DNA from: Collinsella sp.
Lineage (GTDB): Bacteria > Actinomycetota > Coriobacteriia > Coriobacteriales > Coriobacteriaceae
Length of the DNA: 20,703 nt
Direction: 5' to 3'
Assembly (NCBI GenBank): GCA_019414565.1
Contig: DXLU01000030.1
Coordinates: forward strand, 1 to 20,703
A model generated the notes under the pieces. It searched no databases. It was not told the origin of the DNA and saw nothing but the letters and a program-made list of their open reading frames with translations. Positions 6,539 to 13,344 of this stretch are shown here, one piece after another. Position 1 is the first letter of the stretch; each line of letters begins with the position of its first letter. The position numbers were made by a program, and so were the translations under genes.

Positions 6539-7957
6539 CTAGAAGATCTGGCGCAGGTCTCCGCGGTTGAGGGCTTCGTCGAAGAGGTGCTTGAACACCA
6601 CGCTGCCGTGCAAGCCGTCGTGCTCGAACTCGTTGGTCACCCAGGCATGCGAGTTGCCCACGCGACTGAGCGTATCGAGCTGCATGCCCGAGTCCACGTA
6701 CATGTCATCGAAGTACACCGCGGCCTGCAGGGGCACCTCGTTGCACGCCAGGCGCTGCGGGTCGTAGATCTTGTCCCAGCTTGTGTCTTCCATAAGCAGA
6801 TCCATCGCCGGCTTGAAGGGCTTAAGTTCGGGCATCTGCTCAAACATCCACGGGAACATGGCCTCGCCGGTAAACATGAGCGGTCGCGTGAGCGTGTCGA
6901 ACTCGGCACGACGGGCCTTCTCTTCTGCCGCGGCCCAGCGAATGGGCATGGTGTCGCCGTCGGCGTAGATGAACTCCTGAAGCGTCCAGTACAGCGGATT
7001 CGTGCGCGTGTTGGTGCGCTCGAAGGCGCGCATCAAAAAGCTGTCAGATACCGAGGCGCCGCAGGCCAGCGTGCCGTCGCCGTCAACAAAAGCATGATCG
7101 ATAATCCAATGCATGCGCTCAAAGCTCGGCTTCATGCCAAAGTCGCTGCCCATGAGCTGTAGGCGTTCGACCGTCATCGGCGAGCCGTCGGGTAGCACGG
7201 GCTTTTGCTCCTCGAGGGCATCTGCCAGGGCCGCCACGCGCTCGACGTCGGCGGGGTAGCGGTTGTAATACTGCTGCGTCTTGGCGGCCATGCGCGGGAA
7301 GGTGTGCGCGTAGACCTCGCTTGCGCTCGCCGGTACGTGGGGGATGCCGCCGCAGGTAAAGCTTGCCGCCACGCCCTCGGGGAAGAGCGACAGGTAGCTC
7401 AGCGTCAAAAAGCCGCCGTAGCTCTGCCCGAGCGTGACCCAGGGCCTGCCGCCAAAGCCCACCAGGCGCAGGTACTCAAAATCGCGCACGATGGAGCTGG
7501 CGAGGTGGCGCTTGAGGAAGTCCGCCTGCGAGCGGGCAGCATCGGAGCCGGCCGCCTCGGCGCGCTCGCCCAGTGCGGCAATCGTGCGCCCGTCTACACA
7601 GCTGCTGCGCCCGGTACCGCGCTGGTCGGGCAGCACGACGCGGAAATGCTTGACGGCCTCTTCGATCCAGCCATCGCTTGTGGGCGACAGCGGACGCGGG
7701 CTCTCGCCACCGGGGCCACCCTGCAAAAAGAGAAGGAGCGGCAGGTCGTCGTTGATGCGGTCGGGTGCGCAAACCACGCGGTAGAAGAGCTTGATGCTCT
7801 CGGGCGCGCCGGCGATGGGTGTCGGTATAGCGCCGCGGCGCATGGTGCTGCCGACGGCCAGGAGCATCGGCTCCAGGCCGCGCCAGTCGAGGGGGACGTC
7901 GATGCTGTGGTCCTCGACATACAGGCCGGGGACGTGGTACGAAGTGATGAGGGCCAT
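6539..7957 (-). CDS. Alpha/beta hydrolase, proline iminopeptidase-like (peptidase S33)
   Basis: The 472-residue protein is a probable serine aminopeptidase that removes N-terminal residues, typically proline, from peptides. Visible motifs are the oxyanion-loop QGGPGG (79-84), DQRGTGRS (111-118) and the nucleophile elbow GQSYGG with Ser179. Candidate acid residues are Asp417, Asp418 or Asp422, and candidate catalytic His is His446 or His450 (EHDGLHGSV). No signal peptide is seen, so it should be cytoplasmic. The ATG at 7957 has GGAAG 6 bases upstream; the longer frame to 8038 would overlap the proA promoter region. It is transcribed away from proA and toward proB. The tie to proline genes supports the iminopeptidase reading, but substrate specificity within S33 is hard to infer. 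Confidence 0.85.
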   Translation of the reverse strand: MALITSYHVPGLYVEDHSIDVPLDWRGLEPMLLAVGSTMRRGAIPTPIAGAPESIKLFYRVVCAPDRINDDLPLLLFLQGGPGGESPRPLSPTSDGWIEEAVKHFRVVLPDQRGTGRSSCVDGRTIAALGERAEAAGSDAARSQADFLKRHLASSIVRDFEYLRLVGFGGRPWVTLGQSYGGFLTLSYLSLFPEGVAASFTCGGIPHVPASASEVYAHTFPRMAAKTQQYYNRYPADVERVAALADALEEQKPVLPDGSPMTVERLQLMGSDFGMKPSFERMHWIIDHAFVDGDGTLACGASVSDSFLMRAFERTNTRTNPLYWTLQEFIYADGDTMPIRWAAAEEKARRAEFDTLTRPLMFTGEAMFPWMFEQMPELKPFKPAMDLLMEDTSWDKIYDPQRLACNEVPLQAAVYFDDMYVDSGMQLDTLSRVGNSHAWVTNEFEHDGLHGSVVFKHLFDEALNRGDLRQIF

Positions 7958-8069
7958 GTGAGTCTTCCGTTCGTTGCGGTGTTTCGGGTTGACCAATTCT
8001 ACCGCCGCGGGCGAGGCCATGCGCAAATCGGCTACCATGGTTGCAAACTTCTAGGAGAAAGGGCCGCCC

Positions 8070-9356
8070 ATGTCGGTCGATATAGCCACGTATGTCCACG
8101 ATCTTGCCGTTGCCGCTAAGGCAGCGTCGGCCTCGCTTGCCACGGCGAGCGACGAGCAGCGCCAGGAGGCCGTGCGCGCCATGGCCGCAGCGCTGCGCAA
8201 CGGTATCGACTCCATCGTCGCCGCCAACGAGCTCGATATGTCCGCCGCGCGCGATGCGGGGACCTCGGCGGGGCTCCTCGACCGTCTGCTGCTGACGCCC
8301 GAGCGCGTTGAGGGTATGGTCGCCGGCCTGGAGAAGCTCGCCGAGCTGCCCGATTCTGTCGGCCGCGTGCTCGACCACCGCGTGCTCGCAAGCGGCGTGG
8401 ACCTCACCCGCGTGAGCGTGCCGTTGGGCCTGGTCGCCATGGTGTACGAGGCGCGCCCCAACGTGACGGTCGACGCCGCGGGCATCTGCATCCGCACCGG
8501 CAACGCCTGCATTCTGCGCGGCGGCTCGCTGGCCTATCACTCGTGTGCCATGATTGCCGAACTGCTGGCCGATGCGCTCGAGGCCAAGGGCTTCCCGCGC
8601 GAGGCCGTGTCGATGATCGAGTCTACCGACCGCGAGGCCACCGGCGAGCTCATGAAGCTCCGCGGCGTCGTCGATGTGCTCATTCCGCGTGGCGGTGCGG
8701 GCCTGATCCAGCGCTGCGTGCGCGAGTCGCTCGTTCCGGTGATCGAGACGGGCACGGGTAACTGCCACATCTACGTGCATGAATCCGCCGACTTCGATAA
8801 AGCGCTCAATATTATCATCAACGCTAAGACGCAGCGCGTGGGCGTGTGCAATGCCGCCGAGTCGCTGCTGGTCGACCGTGCCGTGGCCGATGCGTTTTTG
8901 CCCGCGGTCGTGGCCGTGCTGCATGACCACGGCGTGCTCATTCACGGCGACGAGGCCACGTGCGCCGCATGCGCCGACGCCGGGCTTGCCGAGGGCGATG
9001 ACTACGTTGCCGCGACTGAGGAGGACTGGGGTCGCGAGTATCTGGCGCTCGAGATGAGCGTGAAGGTCGTGGCGAACGAGGACGAGGCCATCGCGCACAT
9101 CAACCGCTACGGCACGATGCACTCCGAGGCCATCGTTGCAGAGGACACGGATGCTTGCGAGCGCTTCCTGGACGAGGTCGATGCCTCGGCCGTGTATGCC
9201 AACGCCAGCACGCGCTTTACCGACGGCGGCGAGTTTGGCCTGGGCGCCGAGATTGGCATCTCGACCCAAAAGCTCCACGCCCGCGGCCCCTTTGCCGCCG
9301 AGGCCCTCACCACCTACAAATACAAGCTCCGAGGCACCGGCCAGGTCCGCCCCTAA
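8070..9356 (+). CDS. proA: Glutamate-5-semialdehyde dehydrogenase (gamma-glutamyl phosphate reductase)
   Basis: ProA reduces glutamyl-5-phosphate with NADPH to glutamate-5-semialdehyde, which cyclises to pyrroline-5-carboxylate in proline synthesis. The 428-residue protein matches the family in length and has VAMVYEARPNVTVDAAG, RGGSLAYHS, the VLIPRGGAGLI segment, the catalytic Cys260 in RVGVCNAAESL, and GEFGLGAEIGISTQKLHARGP near the C-terminus. AGGAGAAAGG lies just upstream of the ATG at 8070. It has its own leader, divergent from the hydrolase gene, so it is not in a direct operon with proB. Confidence 0.96.
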   Translation: MSVDIATYVHDLAVAAKAASASLATASDEQRQEAVRAMAAALRNGIDSIVAANELDMSAARDAGTSAGLLDRLLLTPERVEGMVAGLEKLAELPDSVGRVLDHRVLASGVDLTRVSVPLGLVAMVYEARPNVTVDAAGICIRTGNACILRGGSLAYHSCAMIAELLADALEAKGFPREAVSMIESTDREATGELMKLRGVVDVLIPRGGAGLIQRCVRESLVPVIETGTGNCHIYVHESADFDKALNIIINAKTQRVGVCNAAESLLVDRAVADAFLPAVVAVLHDHGVLIHGDEATCAACADAGLAEGDDYVAATEEDWGREYLALEMSVKVVANEDEAIAHINRYGTMHSEAIVAEDTDACERFLDEVDASAVYANASTRFTDGGEFGLGAEIGISTQKLHARGPFAAEALTTYKYKLRGTGQVRP

Positions 9357-9370
9357 CGCCCGCGCAAACA

Positions 9371-9411
9371 AAAACCACCACAAAGGTGCCTGTCCCCTTT
9401 GTGATGGTTTT
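9371..9411 (-). terminator. GGGGAC-core palindrome, terminator of the HD-domain gene (copy 1)
   Basis: AAAACCACCACAAAGG (9371-9386) pairs with 9396-9411 around a loop containing GGGGAC on the minus strand. The single non-complementary position is a U-G pair only in the minus-strand transcript, which then runs into TTTTTGTTTG. It sits 4 bases after the stop of the HD-domain gene and between convergent genes. Its core is nearly identical to the element at 10078-10120. Confidence 0.75.
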
Positions 9412-9415
9412 GGAA

Positions 9416-10015
9416 TTAAGCCTGAAAGGTGTCGCGGTCGGGGGCGAAGGACTGCATGGCCGCGATGGTACGGTCGAAGAGCTCGGGGAGCTCCCAGCCC
9501 AGCATCTCGGCACCCTGCGTAATCACGTCGCGAGAGCACCCGGCGGCAAAGCGCTTGTCCTTGAACTTTTTCTTGAGCGACTTGGTCGTAAAGTCCATGA
9601 CGCTCTTACTCGGACGCATGATGACGGCAGCACCGATCAAGCCGGTGAGCTCGTCGCAGGCAAACAGGATCTTTTCCATCTGCAGCTCGGGCTTGGGCAG
9701 CGAGGTGTTGAAGTCCGACGTGTGCGTCTGAATGGCGCGAATGAGATCGGGAGAGGCGCCCTCGCCTTCAAGGATCTCGGCCGCATAGATGGTGTGGTTC
9801 ATGGGGTCGTCCTCATGCTCCTCCCAATCTAGGTCGTGCAGCAGACCGACGATGCCCCAAAACTCCTCGTTCTCGGGGTCGAACTCGCGCGCAAAGTAGC
9901 GCATGGTGCCCTCGACCGTTTCGCCGTGGGTGATGTGGAACGGGTCCTTATTGTGCTCGTTGAGCAGTTCGAACGCGCGATCGCGGGTGATTCCGGCGGA
10001 AAGTGGCTCTGCCAT
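9416..10015 (-). CDS. HD-domain hydrolase
   Basis: The 199-residue protein has the HD-superfamily metal-site pattern: His30 (ITHGETV), His60-Asp61 (GLLHDLDWE), His74, His98 and Asp121 (FACDELTGL). Such proteins are metal-dependent phosphohydrolases acting on nucleotides or other phosphate esters. It resembles the COG2316-type predicted hydrolases, which have no settled substrate. The ATG at 10015 has AGGAG about 6 bases upstream. It lies downstream of the CarD-family gene on the same strand, 117 bases away, with a strong hairpin between them, so transcription from carD would be at most partial. Two direct repeats ACTAGAACG (near 10058-10075) lie in its leader. Confidence 0.85.
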   Translation of the reverse strand: MAEPLSAGITRDRAFELLNEHNKDPFHITHGETVEGTMRYFAREFDPENEEFWGIVGLLHDLDWEEHEDDPMNHTIYAAEILEGEGASPDLIRAIQTHTSDFNTSLPKPELQMEKILFACDELTGLIGAAVIMRPSKSVMDFTTKSLKKKFKDKRFAAGCSRDVITQGAEMLGWELPELFDRTIAAMQSFAPDRDTFQA

Positions 10016-10077
10016 AAAAGACTCCTTGTGCTCGCAGGTATCGCTAAGAATGAATACTACTAGAACGACTAGAACGA

Positions 10078-10120
10078 AAAAACCACCACAAAGGTGCCTG
10101 TCCCCTTTGTGGTGGTTTTT
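10078..10120 (-). terminator. GGGGAC-core palindrome, terminator of carD (copy 2)
   Basis: A perfect 17-bp inverted repeat (10078-10094 with 10104-10120) has loop TGCCTGTCC on the plus strand (GGACAGGCA on the minus). On the minus strand the hairpin is followed by six T. It begins 12 bases after the carD stop codon. Arms and loop match copy 1 at 9371-9411 almost base for base over about 40 bases. Confidence 0.8.
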
Positions 10121-10132
10121 GGCGCGGATGGG

Positions 10133-10618
10133 TTAGTTGAGGGCGGCTTGGGCTAGGCGGGCTTCGGCGGCCTCCTCGGTGACGCCCAATGCCACGGCGA
10201 ACTCCTCGATGGAGCGGCGCTTGGCTTCCTTGAGTACACGCATATAGTAAGAGCTGGGCTTTTTATCGGCTTCCTCGGCCTGGCGAATGCGGTGCATCAT
10301 GGTCTTTGCCACGCGGACCGTCTCGGGCGCGCCCAGCTTGAGCTGCTGCTTAAAGTGCGTCTCCTCAAGCGAGCTGTTGCGCTCGGTAAAGGTGTCGCAC
10401 TCCAGCTCGTCGTAGTGGCTCAGCAGGTGCTCGGCATCTTGCTGCGAGATGGCAGCGTGCAAACGGTCGGCCTGCGCCACGGGGTACATAAGGATCGTCT
10501 GCGCATGTCCCTGCTTGGTCTCGAGCAACAGCATGGGCTGCGGCGTGTCGTCCCTAAAACCGACGACGGTGCAGACTCCCTGACCCGGATGAATGACGTG
10601 TTGACCGATTGAGAACAT
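10133..10618 (-). CDS. CarD-family transcriptional regulator
   Basis: The 161-residue protein begins with a CarD/TRCF RNA-polymerase-interacting domain (about residues 1-60; FSIGQHVIHPGQGVCTV is the hallmark start, then strand-rich sequence) and continues as an all-helical C-terminal domain (about 65-161). CarD proteins bind the polymerase beta subunit and stabilise the open promoter complex, often at rRNA promoters. Length and layout agree with actinobacterial and firmicute CarD proteins. The ATG at 10618 has a near-perfect GGAGGT 4 bases upstream, so strong translation is expected. It is divergent from argS across a 342-base gap and is followed by a strong hairpin. Confidence 0.88.
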   Translation of the reverse strand: MFSIGQHVIHPGQGVCTVVGFRDDTPQPMLLLETKQGHAQTILMYPVAQADRLHAAISQQDAEHLLSHYDELECDTFTERNSSLEETHFKQQLKLGAPETVRVAKTMMHRIRQAEEADKKPSSYYMRVLKEAKRRSIEEFAVALGVTEEAAEARLAQAALN

Positions 10619-10960
10619 GCTACCTCCAACTTATACGAATTTACGTATGTCTAGAATAACACGCTGACGTGCGCAAATCCTCACTTTATGCAGGAAAAGC
10701 ACACAACTCTGATAGGTAAGAGTATTCGATAAAAGACACAGCTCATCCACACCTTTATGCATTTTCAACGCGTGCATAATCTGCAGGCAGACCGGCATCT
10801 TTGAGTGAGTCCATACAAGCTGTAGTCAATTTTGTGCATATGCAATTTCGATTGGCTTTACCCTGCGACAGTGTCCGTCGCTTGTGATAGAGTGCTACAA
10901 ACTCTGGCTTTTGCCCTACGAGTGACCAAGAGCTCGGGGGCTTTAACACAAGGAGGATCT
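10619..10960. promoter_or_regulatory. carD-argS divergent gap with repeated TTATGCA/TGCATAA sites
   Basis: No gene is seen in these 342 bases. ATGCA-type sites recur: TTATGCA at 10686-10692 and 10755-10761, TGCATAA at 10773-10779 (forming a perfect 7-bp inverted repeat with 10755-10761, spacer 11), and the palindrome TGCATATGCA at 10835-10844. ATACG-N6-CGTAT (10633-10648) lies just upstream of the carD ribosome site. A TGATAG at 10885-10890 is a possible argS -10 box without a clear -35. The argS ribosome site AGGAGG is at 10951-10956. The sites could be operators, for example for an arginine repressor; this is inference. Confidence 0.45.
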
Positions 10961-12814
10961 ATGCCCGAGAAGATTGAAGAGCTGGTACGCGCTGCGCTTG
11001 CTGCGGCCCAGGAGGCCGGCGACCTTTCCGCATTTGAACTTGACGATTGCGCTATCGAGCGACCGGCTGACACTTCTCATGGCGAGTGGACCTCTACCAT
11101 GGCCCTGAAGTCCGCCAAGCTGGCCCACTGCGCCCCGCGCAAGATCGCCGAGGCCATCGTTGCCCATATGCCCGAGGATCCCGCGATCGAGAAGGTTGAG
11201 ATCGCCGGCCCCGGTTTCATCAACTTCTACCTCTCCGTTGCCGTCAAGAATGCCATCTTTGGCGAGGCTCGCGAGAAGGGCATGGACTTCGCTAAGTCCA
11301 ACGTCGGTGGTGGCCTGAAGACCCAGGTCGAGTTCGTTTCCGCCAACCCCGTCGGCCCCATGCACATCGGCCACGGCCGCTGGGCCGCGCTGGGCGATTC
11401 CCTTTGCCGCGTCATGGACCACGCCGGTTACGACATCCAGCGTGAGTTCTACATCAATGACCACGGCTCTCAGATGAACACCTTCGGCAACTCCATCAGC
11501 ACGCGCTATATGCAGCTTGCCGACATCATCGCCAAGCAGGGCGTTGATATCGACGAGGCTCACAAGCTGCTGATCGCCGACCGTGACGCCTTTGTTGCCG
11601 ACGAGAACGACGAGCATCCCGAGACCCATCCGTATCAGGACAACTTTGCCGAGACTCTGGGCAAGGACTCCTACGGCGGCGACTACATCATCGACGAGGC
11701 CGCCGAGTTCTGGCGCACCGACGGCGACAAGTGGGTCGACGCCGATCCGCAGGAGCGTATGGAGAGCTTCCGTGAGCGCGGCTATGTGAAGATGGTCGAC
11801 AACATGCGCGACCTCTGCCATGCCGTCAACTGCGACTTCGATCGTTGGTACTCCGAGCGCTCGCTGTATGTGAAGGACACCGAGGGCGAGACCGCCGGCA
11901 CCTCCGCCGTCGACCGCGCTTTTGAGAAGCTCGACAAGATGGGCTACCTCTACACCAAGGACGGCGCCCTGTGGTTCCGCTCCACCGATCTGGGCGACGA
12001 CAAGGACCGCGTCCTGATCAAGTCCGACGGCGAGTACACCTACTTCGCCTCCGACGTCGCCTATCACTGGGATAAGTTCCAGCGCGTCGATCACGTCATC
12101 GACATCTGGGGCGCCGACCACCACGGTTACATCGAGCGCGTCCGCTGCGTCTGCGACGCTCTGGGTTACCCCGGCAAGTTCGAGGTTCTACTGGGCCAGC
12201 TCGTCAACCTGCTGCGTAACGGCAAGCCCGTCCGTATGTCCAAGCGCAAGGGCACCATGGTGACCCTGCAGGAGCTCGTCGACGAGGTCGGCTCCGATGC
12301 CGCTCGCTACACGCTCATCTCCAAGAGCTCCAACCAGATGGTCGACTTCGACATTGAGGCCGTTAAGAAGCGCGACAACTCCAACCCGGTCTATTACGTG
12401 CAGTACGCTCACGCTCGCGTCTGCTCCATCCTGCGCCGTGCCGCTGACGTAACGCCTGAGCAGGCCGACGAGATGGGCATGAAGGCCGTTGCCGCCAAGG
12501 CCATCGGTGAGAACGTCGATTACTCGCTGCTGACCGACCCGACCGAGCTCGCCCTTTCGCGCAAGCTTAACGAGCTTACCGAGCTGATCGCCAGCTGCGC
12601 TCGCGACCGCGCTCCGTTCCGTCTGACGCACTTTGCCGAGGAGCTCGCCGGTGACTTCCACAGCTTCTACGCTGCCTGCCAGGTTCTGCCGAGCGAGGGT
12701 CGTCCCGTCGACCCCGAGCTTTCGCGTGCCCGTCTGGCCGCTTGCGATGCCGTCCGCGTGACGCTCGCCCTGGTGCTCACCCTCGTTGGTGTTTCCGCGC
12801 CCGAGCAGATGTAA
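10961..12814 (+). CDS. argS: Arginyl-tRNA synthetase
   Basis: ArgRS charges tRNA-Arg with arginine in an ATP-dependent, tRNA-dependent reaction. The 617-residue protein has the N-terminal additional domain (about 1-110), the class I signature HIGH at 135-138 in FVSANPVGPMHIGHGR, a KMSKS-type motif MSKRKGT (426-432), and a C-terminal DALR anticodon-binding domain (about 500-617). Length fits the bacterial type. I chose the ATG at 10961, preceded by AGGAGG at 10951-10956; the frame is open further upstream to 10832 but that part is leader. Codon choice is noticeably regular (many GCC, GAC, AAG), as in highly expressed genes. Confidence 0.97.
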   Translation: MPEKIEELVRAALAAAQEAGDLSAFELDDCAIERPADTSHGEWTSTMALKSAKLAHCAPRKIAEAIVAHMPEDPAIEKVEIAGPGFINFYLSVAVKNAIFGEAREKGMDFAKSNVGGGLKTQVEFVSANPVGPMHIGHGRWAALGDSLCRVMDHAGYDIQREFYINDHGSQMNTFGNSISTRYMQLADIIAKQGVDIDEAHKLLIADRDAFVADENDEHPETHPYQDNFAETLGKDSYGGDYIIDEAAEFWRTDGDKWVDADPQERMESFRERGYVKMVDNMRDLCHAVNCDFDRWYSERSLYVKDTEGETAGTSAVDRAFEKLDKMGYLYTKDGALWFRSTDLGDDKDRVLIKSDGEYTYFASDVAYHWDKFQRVDHVIDIWGADHHGYIERVRCVCDALGYPGKFEVLLGQLVNLLRNGKPVRMSKRKGTMVTLQELVDEVGSDAARYTLISKSSNQMVDFDIEAVKKRDNSNPVYYVQYAHARVCSILRRAADVTPEQADEMGMKAVAAKAIGENVDYSLLTDPTELALSRKLNELTELIASCARDRAPFRLTHFAEELAGDFHSFYAACQVLPSEGRPVDPELSRARLAACDAVRVTLALVLTLVGVSAPEQM

Positions 12815-12860
12815 CCTGCGGGTCATTTGACCGTGTAGGTTTGGTTTAACTGAGCCCTAT

Positions 12861-12892
12861 AAGCCCGATCTCCCACGGAGGTCGGGCTTTTT
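12861..12892 (+). terminator. Intrinsic terminator of argS
   Basis: AAGCCCGATCTCC (12861-12873) pairs with GGAGGTCGGGCTT (12877-12889; one U-G pair) around loop CAC, followed by a short T run. It lies 46 bases after the argS stop. Confidence 0.9.
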
Positions 12893-12938
12893 GCACAAAC
12901 GCCGTCGTATTGACGAATTTGGGACTGCTGGAAATACG

Positions 12939-13088
12939 AAACTATGCCGGTTTACTACGATGAATTGAGAAATTCCAACCACGCCGGCTTTTCGCAAAAA
13001 AGTGCAAGGCATCTACCTGCGGTTTTAGTTCAACAAATTTCGGAGTGGTCGCGGTTGAGCGATTCGTCGTAGTAAACCGTCATAGTTT
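12939..13088. repeat. 150-bp inverted-repeat element between argS and rho
   Basis: The 27-base arms at 12939-12965 and 13062-13088 are inverted copies matching at 25 of 27 positions (core GGTTTACTACGA). Complementarity continues weakly inward, for example around ACCACGCCGG (12979-12988) against CGGAGTGGT (13041-13049). The interior is AT-richer than nearby genes and has no ORF or promoter I trust. It could be a MITE-like relic, a dispersed intergenic repeat or a folded RNA. Confidence 0.6.
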
Positions 13089-13172
13089 TGGCGGAGGCAT
13101 TCAGGTTTGTGGGCGGTAAACCAAAGATTGTCCCTTTTGACTAGTCGTTTAAGAACGTCCTCAATGACTAAG

Positions 13173-13200
13173 TTGCAGGTGGTTGCGGTTGTGTTACACT
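13173..13200 (+). promoter_or_regulatory. Promoter of rho
   Basis: TTGCAG (13173-13178), 16-base spacer, TACACT (13195-13200). Transcription would start near 13207, giving a leader of about 138 nt before the GTG start. Confidence 0.5.
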
Positions 13201-13205
13201 AACGC

Positions 13206-13319
13206 TGCGTATATGACGCAAATATCTCGATACAGATCAATGATGTCCGTCGGTATTTGACGGAGCTAGACTGTTTAGCCGCCCTGAAGGTTTATGCAGG
13301 GAGCATGTGATCACAGGGC
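13206..13319 (+). promoter_or_regulatory. Structured rho leader with alternative hairpins
   Basis: Three successive hairpins are visible: TGCGT/ACGCA (13206-13210 with 13216-13220), TCCGTC/GACGGA (13246-13251 with 13259-13264), and CCCTG/CAGGG (13282-13286 with 13297-13301). A further CAGGGC at 13314-13319 can pair perfectly with GCCCTG at 13281-13286, so two mutually exclusive pairings exist close to the start codon. Rho genes are often autoregulated in their leaders; that this leader does so is inference. Confidence 0.4.
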
Positions 13320-13344
13320 TTGAAAAGAAAGTTGAGCAAACACT

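Noticed and set aside
7476..9539. Minus-strand frame of 687 codons opposite proA and part of the hydrolase
   Set aside because: It overlaps two well-supported genes and has low-complexity composition without motifs.
10740..10960. T-box riboswitch upstream of argS
   Set aside because: No T-box consensus (such as the TGG bulge region), specifier loop or antiterminator/terminator pair is visible in the leader.
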